Shown in pieces: positions 30,949 to 40,291 of a stretch of DNA of 64,000 nucleotides. This DNA is from Wolbachia endosymbiont (group A) of Rhinocyllus conicus. Its GTDB lineage: Bacteria; Pseudomonadota; Alphaproteobacteria; Rickettsiales; Anaplasmataceae. The stretch is taken from contig NZ_OX366349.1 of NCBI RefSeq assembly GCF_947250775.1, forward strand, positions 620,001-684,000, in the 5' to 3' direction. Positions within the stretch are counted from its first letter, which is position 1, and each line of letters starts with the position of its first letter. Made by a program: the position numbers and the translations under genes. Under the pieces are notes generated by a model, which had not been told where the DNA came from, did no database searches, and saw only the letters and a list, made by a program, of their open reading frames with translations.

Positions 30949-31039
30949 TCTCTAATTGCACATAAGTCAACAATAATTTTTATATAAACCAAAATAACAT
31001 ATTTCCTACATAATCTTTAATAATTTTACATACAAGAGC

Positions 31040-31125
31040 AGTGTGCTTCCATGGTTCTCTCCGCGGTCTGATATGACAACAAACTTGTCAAGCCGCACTA
31101 TACTTGTTAGGTGGAAGTGGACGGC
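31040..31125 (-). ncRNA. Candidate bridge-RNA region of the IS110 element
   Basis: In the 3' non-coding part, CTTCCA (31046-31051) can pair with TGGAAG (31112-31117), with G-U extensions on both sides, enclosing a GC-richer loop with CTTGTCAAGCCGCAC. IS110-family elements encode bridge RNAs in their longer non-coding end, and this is the only GC-richer, hairpin-forming stretch in it. The assignment is inference. Confidence 0.35.
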
Positions 31126-31222
31126 AACATGTGCCCAACGAAGTCTAGGCTTCAAGGTTTTTTCTTGCTTATCCCTTCCATCGGCATTACTACCTCGAGT
31201 AAAATTATTGTTTATGCTCCTC

Positions 31223-32245
31223 TTAATTGTAATAACAAAATTCTGTTTTATTGACCAACATCCTGTGCATAATTACAGCCAATTTTCTTGCTACTGCTAC
31301 AATTGCTTTCTTCATCCCTTTTTTCCTTGCAAGTTTTAACCCCCAGCTTTTCAACTTAAAATTTTTCTTACTAACTGTAAGTAAGACTTGTGCAGCTTCA
31401 TATAACATACTTCGACATTCCATGGGCCCCATTTTTGATATACTACCATGCCGATCAATTTCTCCAGAAGCATATTGTCTTGGTGTTAACCCCATATACG
31501 CTCCAACTGTACTAGATCTTTCAAATCTATTTGGGTTATCCACTGTTGCTTTATATGTCATTGCTACTATAGTACCAACACCTGGAGCAGTAGTTAATAA
31601 TTTACAATCCTCATCTTTTTTGCCTTGTTCTAAGAGCATCTTGTCAAGTTTTTCCAATGACTTCTCTATTGCCTCTAAACTACAAACTAACGCTCCAATT
31701 GAAGCCTTACTTATTTCATCCAAATCTTTAATTGCTTTTTCTATTCTTAAAGACAAGCTTTCAAATTTTGACCCTTGACCGAGCTTTATCCCGTATATTT
31801 TTAATAACCCTCTTATTGTCCCAACAATCTGCTGGTAGCTGCATGTTAACTGTCTTCTACTTCCAAGTGCTATTTTAATTTGACAAGATTCATCCGATTT
31901 TACTAGTACTTCTTTATATAGCCCAGCCCTCATCATTTGAGCTATACCTCTTGCATCATTCTTATCGTTTTTATTGATTCTTGCAGACAAAGCTGCTGCC
32001 ATATGTCTTGCATCTACACAAACTACTGGCAAGCCAAAACTCCTTAATTTTTTGCACATTGATATTGAAAGTTGTCCACTTTCTACTCCTATAGTTTCGT
32101 AATTTTTGCCTTGTTCAAGCAAGTACTCTGCTATTGCCTTGCTTTCGCTTGCAACAACTCCTTCTTTAACAATCTTTCCTTTCTCATCAACGATACTAAT
32201 GAAAGTTTCTTTGAGTGAGACATCTAATCCGCTATAATATTTCAT
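31223..32245 (-). CDS. IS110-family DEDD transposase
   Basis: It is a 340-residue RNA-guided recombinase-type transposase. The N-terminal RuvC-like DEDD domain has GLDVSLKETFI, GVESGQLS, CVDARHM and KNDKNDARGIAQMMRAGLY. The C-terminal transposase_20 domain has LTTAPGVGTIVAMTYKA, RFERSSTVGAYMGLTPRQ and GSISKMGPMECRSMLYEAA, which includes the region of the catalytic serine. The frame is intact, so the element is probably active or recently active. The IS it sits in is dead as a result. Confidence 0.93.
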   Translation of the reverse strand: MKYYSGLDVSLKETFISIVDEKGKIVKEGVVASESKAIAEYLLEQGKNYETIGVESGQLSISMCKKLRSFGLPVVCVDARHMAAALSARINKNDKNDARGIAQMMRAGLYKEVLVKSDESCQIKIALGSRRQLTCSYQQIVGTIRGLLKIYGIKLGQGSKFESLSLRIEKAIKDLDEISKASIGALVCSLEAIEKSLEKLDKMLLEQGKKDEDCKLLTTAPGVGTIVAMTYKATVDNPNRFERSSTVGAYMGLTPRQYASGEIDRHGSISKMGPMECRSMLYEAAQVLLTVSKKNFKLKSWGLKLARKKGMKKAIVAVARKLAVIMHRMLVNKTEFCYYN

Positions 32246-32366
32246 GAGACTACTCCTACTGTAAAAGTTTAAATTGTTTTTGAAGAACTTATTCTACTGA
32301 ATTCGTTACTTCGTGTTAAAATAATGGAGTATGTCTCTCCATCATTCAACAGCAATTACAGTATGT

Positions 32367-32982
32367 GCCTATCACATGCTCTATCTGCATATAGTGCTTT
32401 TATGGCATGCTGAAAATCAACTTCTTTTAGCAAATCACAAGCTCCATAGTGATCAGAGTAGACACCGTTACTGTATTTTACAGCTATGGCTTTTTTGTTG
32501 TTTATATTCAACATTACGTGCAATTTTCTCGTTTGCTCATAGCCACGATATTTTCTGTCAGTGCTATTTTCCTTGCTGTGACCAGGAGTGTTGTTGTATA
32601 TACTAATTCCTGTACTGTCCATAGCAATTTCGATATCTTCCATATTATTTTTATCAATTCTGCAATCATTTATCTTAATATTAAGTTTCTTAAACCTTCT
32701 TGATGCTTGTGAATAGCTGATAACTGCCAAATCTCTTCCTATTTGTTGCAAATACCCTTTTATAAACCCGACTGTTTGTCTTAAACCAATTCTAAAGAAA
32801 CTGACGATTATATGCACTAAAATCACAACTTTATCACTATAAATATAGTTGCCGCCCTGCATTTTTGGACAATTCTCGTACCAATTTTCTATGGCGTCAT
32901 TGATATAACAAAAAATGCTTCCTCTTTCTTGGAGAAATTTGTTATATTCATGGCAGTTACTGACTCTCATTTTTTGTGGCAT
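32367..32982 (-). pseudogene. IS903-like transposase, N-terminal fragment
   Basis: It encodes residues 1 to about 203 of the IS5-family transposase with AMDSTGISIY (first D) and ALYADRACD (second D). It is cut by the IS110 element directly after CDRH. The catalytic E lies on the other fragment. Many substitutions relative to the intact copies show that it is an older insertion. Confidence 0.9.
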
Positions 32983-33069
32983 ATTTTTTCTTCAACGGTT
33001 AAATGGCTATTTATAATGAATTTTGTCAGTAACTGCCAGTTCTTTTCACTTGAGCGATGCAACAAAGCC

Positions 33070-33132
33070 GTCTGGGATCCAGAAAACTTAATTTTAACCA
33101 AGTGGCTGCATAATAAAGACTGGATCCCAGAC
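33070..33132. repeat. 63-bp palindromic repeat with an IS at each end
   Basis: GTCTGGGATCCAG at 33070 and CTGGATCCCAGAC ending at 33132 are perfect inverse copies. One IS903-like element ends just before it and another begins just after it; each carries a 9-bp duplication of an arm (GTCTGGGAT on the left, ATCCCAGAC on the right). Confidence 0.85.
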
Positions 33133-34219
33133 GGCTTTGTTGCATAGCACCTTAAGCAGTGATGGTTTACGACAAATTTATGTAATGATTTCAAATTTAG
33201 CCATACCAATATCAGTGAATTTGTTGAGCAAATAGCACTTAATTAGTAATTCTTTTTCACGATTTACTTCAGATTTATTCCTAAAGCTAAATCCAAATAC
33301 TTGCTTCAACCTTGAGAAAAATCCTTCTATGTAAGATCTCTTTCCATAAATTGCTTCCTTTTTCCACTCTTTTACACCATCTTGTCCATATAATTTTATT
33401 AACCTAATAGCAGCATTCCTGTCAGACATATAATCTATTTTTGAATGTTCTGCTGCATCCTTTTTTGGTAGAACTTTTGTCTTTATATCGTATTTCTTAC
33501 ACAATTTATAAAGTTTGTGCCTATCGTATGCCCTATCTGCATATAATGCTTTTATTTTGTGCTGAAAATTAACTTCTTCAAGCAAATCGCAAGCTCCATA
33601 GTGGTCAGAGTAGACGCCATTACTGTATCTTGCAGCTATAGCTTTTTTACTATTCACACTTAACATAACATGTAACTTTCTTACTTGCTCGTAGCTTCGG
33701 TACTTTCTATCTGCACTGTTTTCCTTACTGTGGCCAGGAGTGTTACTGTAAATGCTGATACTTGTGCTATCTATGATAATTTCAATATTTTCCATGTTGC
33801 TTTTATCAACCCTGCAATCATTTATCTTAATATTAAGTTTTTTAAACCTTCTTGATGCTTGTGAATAGCTGATAACTGCCAAATTTTTTCCTATTTGTTG
33901 CAGATATCCTTTTATAAACCCCACCGTTTGTCTTAACCCAATTCTAAAAAGATTGACAATTATATGCACCAAAATTACGACTTTATCACTGTAAATATAG
34001 TTGCCGCCCTGCATTTTTGGACTATTTTCATACCAATTTTCGATAGCTTCATCGATGTAACGAAAAATATTTCCCCTTTTTTCAAGGAATTTGTTATATT
34101 CGTTTTGGTTACTGACTTTCATTTTCTGTGGCATATTTTTTCTTCAACAGTTAAATGGTTATTTATAATGAATTTTGTCAGTAGCCACCAGATTTTTTCG
34201 GTTGCTATGCAACAAAGCC
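33133..34219 (-). mobile_element. Intact IS903-like insertion sequence, copy 2
   Basis: The length is 1087 bp, the same as copy 1. The ends are GGCTTTGTTGCATAGCA and its reverse complement. A 9-bp target duplication ATCCCAGAC lies at 33124-33132 and 34220-34228. Confidence 0.93.
33178..34134 (-). CDS. IS903-like (IS5 family) DDE transposase, copy 2
   Basis: This 318-residue transposase is identical in sequence to the one at 3480-4436, with the same three catalytic boxes (DSTSIS, YADRAYD, YIEGFFSRLK). Frame and element ends are intact, so it is probably functional. Confidence 0.92.
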   Translation of the reverse strand: MPQKMKVSNQNEYNKFLEKRGNIFRYIDEAIENWYENSPKMQGGNYIYSDKVVILVHIIVNLFRIGLRQTVGFIKGYLQQIGKNLAVISYSQASRRFKKLNIKINDCRVDKSNMENIEIIIDSTSISIYSNTPGHSKENSADRKYRSYEQVRKLHVMLSVNSKKAIAARYSNGVYSDHYGACDLLEEVNFQHKIKALYADRAYDRHKLYKLCKKYDIKTKVLPKKDAAEHSKIDYMSDRNAAIRLIKLYGQDGVKEWKKEAIYGKRSYIEGFFSRLKQVFGFSFRNKSEVNREKELLIKCYLLNKFTDIGMAKFEIIT

Positions 34220-34228
34220 ATCCCAGAC

Positions 34229-34466
34229 TGGAATGACACCCTACTTAACCGTCATACCGCGATTCATTCGCGGTATCTCAGCCGCTAACAAGAGATCCCG
34301 CTAACACGTAGCGGGATGACGAATTACTATCTACACCGTCATACCGCCGCGGTATCTCTTAGCCGCTAACAAGTAGCGGGATACTTAACCGTCATACCGC
34401 GATTCATTCGCGGTATCTCAGCCGCTAACAAGAGATCCCGCTAACACGTAGCGGGATGACGGTTGT
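34229..34466. repeat. Palindromic array upstream of non-coding repeat copy C
   Basis: About four units of the GC-rich family alternate the CCGCGATTCATTCGCGG and CCGCCGCGGTATCTC forms, each ending TAGCGGGAT. No gene. Confidence 0.85.
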
Positions 34467-34467
34467 C

Positions 34468-34923
34468 GTTTAGCCATAAATATTTAAGAAATTTACCAAA
34501 CGAAAAAAAAGGCAAAAGAAGCCCTAGTTATTGTCTACTTTCAGTATTGGCGTTTTTTAAGTCTTAAACACTGCAATTTAGCTGCTTTTAAATGCAACTC
34601 ACCTTTGTTTAAATGTTTAAGAAATTTACTAAGCAGAAAAAAAGGCAAAAGAAACCCCGTGGTAATTAGTGTTCACTCTCTAATCCTGCAAATTGGCGTA
34701 CTATACTGTCTTAAACGACTTATAAGCGCGTTTCAGCTTGTGTGGGTAAAAACCCAGAAATGTTGTGAAGACATAAGGTGCACATAGTGCAAAAAATTAA
34801 AAATAAGACGCCAACTACGTTGTTTTCTTGCTGTTTAATCTGCACAGATGAAGATAACTGAATACCTTGAGTTTCATGATAAGGGGGCTGGCGGAGTTTG
34901 TCAAGCAATTTTTTCGTTTCTAT
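34468..34923 (+). repeat. Structured non-coding repeat, copy C
   Basis: It is nearly identical to copy A (4548-5000), with two ~130-bp subunits and the same 3' block. It ends about 100 bp before secD, so it forms much of the secD upstream region. An open frame running from here into secD is not part of the gene. Confidence 0.7.
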
Positions 34924-35022
34924 GTTGTCAGCTACTTGGATGACACCATAGGTTATTTGGGCAATAGAGAATTTTACAAAAATCTATTTTTAACTTACAC
35001 TGCAATTTTAAACCTACAACTT

Positions 35023-36540
35023 ATGTACAACAGGCTTATAGTCAAATCTTTTTCAGTGTTATGCATCTGTTTACTTGCTTTATACATAACACTGCCAAAT
35101 TTCTTTGATAATAAGCTTTTTATTTCGAAAAAAAGAATAAACTTAGGCCTTGACCTGAAAGGAGGGGCATCTTTGCTTCTAAACATAGACTTAGACTTCT
35201 ATTTTAAGGAAAAGCTAGGCATGCTAGCAGGTGAGATAAAAGAGACATTGCTAACAAAAAATATTGAATCTAACGTACAAAATAGCGAACAAGTAATTGT
35301 AACTTTAAATAATATTGATGATTATAAAAAAGCATCTGTGTTGATTAATGCGATAAATCCAAATTTAGAGCTAAATAGAAAAGATTCTTCAATTCTCATT
35401 TCGTATAAACCCCATTATAAAAATTCTTTGATCAGTGAAGTAGCTGCAGAATCAATAAACAATGTCCAGCGCCGTTTGGACAAACTTGGCACAAAGGAAG
35501 TCAGCGTTCAAAAACAAGGGCAGAATAAAATATTAGTGCAGGTGCCTGGAGTAGAAGACACCGAGCAGATAAAATCTCTGCTTGGCAAAACTGCTAAGCT
35601 AGCTTTTCATTTGGCAAACACTAACATAGCCAAGGTGCAGGATATAGATCACGAAACTACTGTCATGCTCAAGGATTCTTTAGGTAATTCTTATCCAATA
35701 TTCCGCAAAACTGAAATAGGTGGCGATTCGCTGGTTAACGCATCAGTTAGATTTGGTCACTTAGGTAAACCAACAGTGCATTTTAAATTTGACAGCATAG
35801 CGAGTAAAAGATTCGCGAAAATCACTAAAGAAAATGTGGGAAAACCTTTTGCAATTGTTCTGGATAACACAGTCTTAACAGTACCTACAATACGTGAGCC
35901 AATTTTAAATGGAGAGGGAGAAATTAGCGGTAATTTCACTGAAAAACAAGCAAGCGAACTTGCAATACTTTTAAAATCTGGAGCACTGCCAGCACCACTT
36001 AAAATAATTGAAGAAAAAAACATTGGCCCAAGCCTTAGAGAAGAATCAATAAAGGCAGGGGAAATGGCAGCAACAATCTCTATTATAGCCGTGGCTTTAT
36101 TTATAATTATCACTTACGGCAAATTAGGTATATTAGCTTCTGTTGCGCTTTTTTCTAATGTAATTCTTATATTATCAATTCTCACTCTGCTTGAAGCAAC
36201 TCTAACTTTACCTGGAATTGCAGGTATTGCACTCACTGTCGGTATGGCGGTGGATGCAAATGTTTTAATATTTGAGCGAATTCGCGAGGAAATCAAATCT
36301 GGCAAGAGAGTGGAACGTGCTATTGAAGAAGGGTTTAAAAACGCTATAAAGACAATACTGGATTCAAATATCACAACACTCATTGCTGCAGGAATAATGT
36401 TCATTATTGGCAGCGGAGCAATTAGAGGCTTTTCTGTCACTTTATCAATAGGAATTTTATGTTCGATGTTTTCTGCAATCACAGTCACAAAACTCCTGAT
36501 AGAGTTGTGTATGAACCCGAAGGAACTAGTGCTTTGTTAG
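35023..36540 (+). CDS. secD: Protein translocase subunit SecD
   Basis: SecD works with SecF and SecYEG, using the proton gradient to pull proteins across the inner membrane. The N-terminal helix (FSVLCICLLALYITLPNFF) precedes INLGLDLKGGASLLL (the DLKGG signature). The periplasmic P1 region follows, with VQRRLDKLGTKEVSVQKQG and LVQVPGVED. The last third has five helices with MAVDANVLIFERIREE, GFKNAIKTILDSNITT and IRGFSVTLSIG. The frame is open for 52 codons upstream, but these come from a repeat; ATG 35023 gives the usual short N-terminus. Its stop overlaps the fabI stop. Confidence 0.95.
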   Translation: MYNRLIVKSFSVLCICLLALYITLPNFFDNKLFISKKRINLGLDLKGGASLLLNIDLDFYFKEKLGMLAGEIKETLLTKNIESNVQNSEQVIVTLNNIDDYKKASVLINAINPNLELNRKDSSILISYKPHYKNSLISEVAAESINNVQRRLDKLGTKEVSVQKQGQNKILVQVPGVEDTEQIKSLLGKTAKLAFHLANTNIAKVQDIDHETTVMLKDSLGNSYPIFRKTEIGGDSLVNASVRFGHLGKPTVHFKFDSIASKRFAKITKENVGKPFAIVLDNTVLTVPTIREPILNGEGEISGNFTEKQASELAILLKSGALPAPLKIIEEKNIGPSLREESIKAGEMAATISIIAVALFIIITYGKLGILASVALFSNVILILSILTLLEATLTLPGIAGIALTVGMAVDANVLIFERIREEIKSGKRVERAIEEGFKNAIKTILDSNITTLIAAGIMFIIGSGAIRGFSVTLSIGILCSMFSAITVTKLLIELCMNPKELVLC

Positions 36541-37322
36541 TCAACCACCTTCATTCCCACAACGTTATATCCTGAATCGACGTGCAAAATTTCTCCAGTA
36601 GTGCCACTACTTAAGTCGCTTAATAAGTATAACGCTGCCTTGCCAACATCCTCTATTGTAACATTGCGTCTAAGCGGAGAATTATTTCTATTCCATTCTG
36701 ATATGAGGTGAAAATCGCTTATTCCAGAAGATGCTAAAGTTCTGATTGGACCAGCGGAAATTGCATTTACTCTGATATTTTGTGGCCCGAGATCACATGC
36801 TATATATTTTACACTTGCTTCAAGTGCTGCTTTACATAAACCCATAACGTTATAATTTGGCATAACTTTTTCAGCGCCATAATAAGATAAAGTAAGTAAA
36901 CTACCACCACCTGACATCATTTTTTCAGCTCTTTGCGCTAAAGCAGTGAAAGAATAGCACGATATATGCATTGCATTGAGAAAGTTGTTCAGTGAAGTAT
37001 CGACATATTTACCATTTAACTCATTTTTATCGGAGAATGCTATTGCATGCACCAAAAAGTCAAGAGTACCCCATTTTTTCTCTATTATTTCAAAAGCGTT
37101 ATCTATGATTTCTGTATTTGAAACATCACAGTGTAATATTAGCTCCACATTTAATTCATCTACTATCGGTAATAATTTTTCTTTTACTATTTCGTTCTGG
37201 TAGGTGATTGCAAGTTCTGCTCCGTGCTCTGAGAGAGTTTTTGCTATACCGTATGCTATTGATCTCTTATTTATTATTCCGGTTATTAATCCCTTTTTGC
37301 CTTGTAATAGACTTGTTGTCAT
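36537..37322 (-). CDS. fabI: Enoyl-ACP reductase (NADH)
   Basis: It carries out the last reduction of fatty acid elongation. The NAD-binding start GLITGIINKRSIAYGIAKTL is the FabI variant of the Rossmann glycine motif. The catalytic pair is in SYYGAEKVMPNYNVMGLCKAA, split here for length into SYYGAEKVM and NYNVMGLCKAA (Tyr-x6-Lys). SAGPIRTLASSGI and IEDVGKAALYLLSD follow. The length of 261 is normal. It is convergent with secD, with stops overlapping by 4 bp. Confidence 0.95.
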   Translation of the reverse strand: MTTSLLQGKKGLITGIINKRSIAYGIAKTLSEHGAELAITYQNEIVKEKLLPIVDELNVELILHCDVSNTEIIDNAFEIIEKKWGTLDFLVHAIAFSDKNELNGKYVDTSLNNFLNAMHISCYSFTALAQRAEKMMSGGGSLLTLSYYGAEKVMPNYNVMGLCKAALEASVKYIACDLGPQNIRVNAISAGPIRTLASSGISDFHLISEWNRNNSPLRRNVTIEDVGKAALYLLSDLSSGTTGEILHVDSGYNVVGMKVVD

Positions 37323-37572
37323 AGAACTATCTGTTTTTTATAGTTTGGAGTATTAACTAGATAAAGTCAATTATGTTTTAAAACATTTTTTGCAGTAACT
37401 TGAAGTCTAATACCACTGTTAACAAAAAGGCAGCGATGAGAGTTTCTTAGATTGCTTTTTATTAAAAAAACAAAGCTTTATTAATTAAATATTATAGTTA
37501 ATAATTACACTTTCTTGACAAGTAATTAAAATAGTGTTAAACTGCGTGCATAAAATAATTAATGAGGTTACG

Positions 37573-38769
37573 ATGTTAAGAAGTATTATAAAAGTAAAAT
37601 TAGAGAAAAACTGTTGTCCTTTTGAGAAATTAGAAAACTTCTTTGCTGAAAGGGTATTTCATATAGATGATCGAAAAGGATTCAAAGATTCTTCAGTAAA
37701 GTTAGTTATCGAGTATCCCTACGATTCAACTTTAACTTTAACTCTACCAAGAGAAGCAATACCTAATTCTTTCGCTTTAGAGCTTTTGTCTTCACTTTAT
37801 AAAGAAAATGCGCTAGCTTTACCTGTTATATTAAAATATCTTGCTCATAGGGATTTATCCAAAGATTTTGGTGAGATCAGTAAAAAATTACAGGCCAAAA
37901 TGGATCAAGATATACAAGAAGCTCAGCTACAACACAATTCTGAAATTTCTAAAGAAATTGAGTTATGCAAAAAAGATATTTTAAATGTTCTGGATGGTGG
38001 TAAATCAGTATTGAGTGTTCAATTGAAGCAAAAATACTATTCTATACTAAAAAATGATGTTAAAGAATTAGAGGCTGAGATTTCAGAAGAACTAGAAGAT
38101 TATGTTAACAACACTAACATTCACGAAATATATCAAAGCCTTAACAGTAAAATAAAGAAAATAAAGCATTATAATAAAATAGTATATCGTACACTTTGTA
38201 CTTCTGGTTTTGTCGCAATGTCTTTATTGATTGTTCCATTGATAGCATTGATGGCATTTGATGTAACGACTAAAGGTGGTGGTTTTTTAGAGGCTCTTAT
38301 GTATACAGCAACTCCATTTTTGGTTGTTGCAACGTTAGCACTTATAATAGCAGGTGTAGCTTACTTAGCAAGTTGTTATCTAGAGCATAGTTTTGCAAAA
38401 GAAATGCAAGACTTTATAGAAGGACCAAAATATGTAGATAAAGCAACTAATACTGAAGATGTGAAGAAATTAGAACAAGAAGAAACAGAAGTAGGCGATT
38501 ATGGTAAAAAACCTTCGGCACCACCATACGATGGACCTAAGCAGCCAAGATTGTACCCAAATCTTTCAGAAGTACAACAACCACCATCATACGAAGAAGC
38601 TTGCTCTACCGTGCAACCGAAAGATTCACAACCAAGCAGTAATCTTGATTCTGCTGAGCCTGAGCAGCCAAAACTAGTTATGGATCTTTTAGAAAGTCTT
38701 CCAGAACAACTAAACGCAAAATTGGGTCCTGTTCTACGTCCATCTAATACAGCAAGAGGTGTAATTTAG
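37573..38769 (+). CDS. Two-helix membrane protein with PSAP, LYPNL and PPSY motifs in a proline-rich tail
   Basis: I do not recognise the family. Starting at ATG 37573 (GAGG upstream) the protein has 398 residues. Residues about 95-200 are Lys/Glu/Gln-rich and probably coiled coil. Two hydrophobic segments follow, about 210-229 (SLLIVPLIALMAF) and 238-262 (TPFLVVATLALIIAGVAYL). The tail after 290 is acidic then proline-rich and contains PSAP at 314-317, LYPNL at 327-331 and PPSY at 337-340. These three match the TSG101-, ALIX- and NEDD4/WW-binding 'late domain' motifs used by enveloped viruses and some host adaptors. A longer frame (to 37534) is possible. The function is unknown; a host-facing membrane effector is an inference. 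Confidence 0.8.
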   Translation: MLRSIIKVKLEKNCCPFEKLENFFAERVFHIDDRKGFKDSSVKLVIEYPYDSTLTLTLPREAIPNSFALELLSSLYKENALALPVILKYLAHRDLSKDFGEISKKLQAKMDQDIQEAQLQHNSEISKEIELCKKDILNVLDGGKSVLSVQLKQKYYSILKNDVKELEAEISEELEDYVNNTNIHEIYQSLNSKIKKIKHYNKIVYRTLCTSGFVAMSLLIVPLIALMAFDVTTKGGGFLEALMYTATPFLVVATLALIIAGVAYLASCYLEHSFAKEMQDFIEGPKYVDKATNTEDVKKLEQEETEVGDYGKKPSAPPYDGPKQPRLYPNLSEVQQPPSYEEACSTVQPKDSQPSSNLDSAEPEQPKLVMDLLESLPEQLNAKLGPVLRPSNTARGVI

Positions 38770-38812
38770 GGCTAGAGGTTATGATTGTAATAAAGATATA
38801 AAAAAACGGACA

Positions 38813-38848
38813 AGTCAAGTAAAGTTACAAATGTAATTTTGCTTGACT
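38813..38848 (-). terminator. Possible terminator hairpin
   Basis: AGTCAAGTAAA and TTTTGCTTGACT form a stem of about 11 bp with one G-U or mismatch. On the minus strand it is followed by TGTCCG and TTTTTT, so it could end transcripts of the IS630 transposase; on the plus strand no T-run follows. Confidence 0.35.
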
Positions 38849-38933
38849 ATCCATTTATCACCACCTAAAGCAGCTAACAAAGCCATCCCATATGACATTT
38901 TACTTATATCTAATCAAGCATATTAATAAGTAA

Positions 38934-40034
38934 TACCAAATTCCATTACTAATCGAACAAATAAGAAACATTACAAACTCGTTTAATAGTAGTGCTGGAA
39001 ATACTGACAATAAAATTACACACAACATCTTCAAGTAAGCCTATGGTATCGTAGACTCTGTTGCGTAAAGTATTGTGTTTGATATATTGCCACAACCTCT
39101 CAACAGGATTCAGTTCAGGTGAATAAGGAGGCAAGTATATAATGGTAATGTTTTCCTGAAATTTCAAACTTTTTGATCTATGCCAACTTGCACAATCCAT
39201 TACAAGAAAGGCTTCTTTCGTGCCTAAATCTTTCGACATCTGCTCCAGAAATATATTCATACAATCAGTGTTTACATATGGAGCAAGTAGGCTAATTTCC
39301 TTACCACTTCTTGGATTTACCGCACTGTAGATATAGAAATTTTGTCTACCGATTTTTATTTTAACCTGCGTTCTGATCCCTTTTTTGAACCATCCGTGTC
39401 CGATTTTTGAATGAGTTCCAAATCGTGATTCATCAAAAAAATACCTCCTTTTCAGGGTGGGAATTGACTATTTTATTGAAGTATTTTTTAAACTCTTCTT
39501 GCTTGTTTTTATCTTGTTTATGGTGCATTGGCCTTGGTGTTATGTAAGAAAATTTCATCCTTTGTATCTCACGGTGCACTGTTGATTTACCGATGTTTAG
39601 GTCAAATTCCTCTGAGATTTTTATTCGCACTTCCTTAATAGTAATATTTGGATTTTTTTCTACCCATATTTCAATTTGCTTACGTTGATTTTTGTTTAAT
39701 TTGCTTTTTCTTCGCCGCTGAGACGGGGCAAATAGTTTTTCTACTCTACCAAATTTTAGATGCTTTATCCATTCAGTCAAAGCAGTCCTTGAAATTTTAC
39801 ATATTCTTGCTACAGCGCTTATACTACTTTCTTTTCCTGCTATTACCGCTTGTAACTTTTTTGAAACATATGCATTATTTCTGACCTTTTTTAACATTTC
39901 TTTCGCCAAATTTACAACTTTTTCGTCTAATAGTTTTGACCTTAATGCCATTTAAACCTCGCTATTTCACTTACTTTAGTATAGCTTTTTTTCCATTATC
40001 TTCTATCTGTTCTTTGTATAGTGGGAATTGGTAT
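38934..40034 (-). mobile_element. IS630-family element
   Basis: The imperfect terminal repeats are ATACCAAATTCC at the left and GGGAATTGGTAT at the right, next to TA dinucleotides, as is typical of IS630. The transposase reads on the minus strand and is split by a T-run. Confidence 0.75.
38949..39951 (-). pseudogene. IS630-family transposase with a one-base shift at a T7 run
   Basis: The N-terminal part (39433-39951, 172 residues) has a helix-turn-helix (SISAVARICKISRTALTEWIK) and reaches EKEVFF. The next codons, DESRFG, are in another frame. Exactly one T too many in TTTTTTT (39437-39443 region) separates the halves. The remainder has VMDCASWHRSK and YLPPYSPELNPVERLWQYIK, so all DDE residues are present. 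IS630 enzymes are often expressed through frameshifting, so the gene may be dead or expressed by slippage. The family call is firm. Confidence 0.85.
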
Positions 40035-40092
40035 AAGTAAATTTTAATATAATCTTATTATACTTATAAATATGCTGTATATAGCTAACCTA

Positions 40093-40291
40093 AGTAAGGT
40101 TTCCCCGAGTGCTGAAAAACAAAATCAATAGCCGAATTGATATCGGGCCAAAAGCTTGGCAGCGCTTTTTTTTTATGGCATGCTTGATGGCAAACCAGAA
40201 CTTCTCAATTGGATTTAAATCAGGCGAGTATGGCGGCAAAAATAAAACTTTACATCCAACACTTTCTATTAATTTTCTCGTTCTTTCAGAC
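40093..40291 (-). pseudogene. C-terminal fragment of a DDE_3 (IS630-like) transposase
   Basis: On the minus strand the codons give ESVGCKVLFLPPYSPDLN and PIEKFWFAIKHAMKKK, the catalytic E region of IS630-like enzymes. It is not the same type as the IS630 at 38934. The fragment is cut at 40292 by the IS3-type element. Confidence 0.75.

Larger units (their letters stand above)
30949..32366 (-). mobile_element. IS110-family element inserted in an IS903-like transposase
   Basis: The edges were estimated by aligning the broken transposase with the intact copies: left transposase sequence ends about 30948 (ACTTGT) and resumes about 32364 (TGTGCCTATC). No obvious terminal inverted repeats are seen, as is usual in this family. 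The non-coding part is longer on the 3' side of the transposase (about 274 bp) than on the 5' side (about 120 bp). Confidence 0.75.
30563..33069 (-). mobile_element. IS903-like element interrupted by an IS110 element (copy 3, diverged)
   Basis: The outer element has ends GGCTTTGTTGCAT (30563) and ATGCAACAAAGCC (ending 33069), with a perfect 9-bp target duplication GTCTGGGAT at 30554-30562 and 33070-33078. Its transposase is cut in two by about 1.4 kb carrying an IS110-type transposase (about 30949-32366). The two halves (32356-32982 and 30608-30973) are clearly homologous to, but diverged from, the intact copies. Confidence 0.9.

Noticed and set aside
34867..35022. 52-codon N-terminal extension of secD
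   Set aside because: It is derived from non-coding repeat copy C and a palindrome, while ATG 35023 gives the normal SecD N-terminus.
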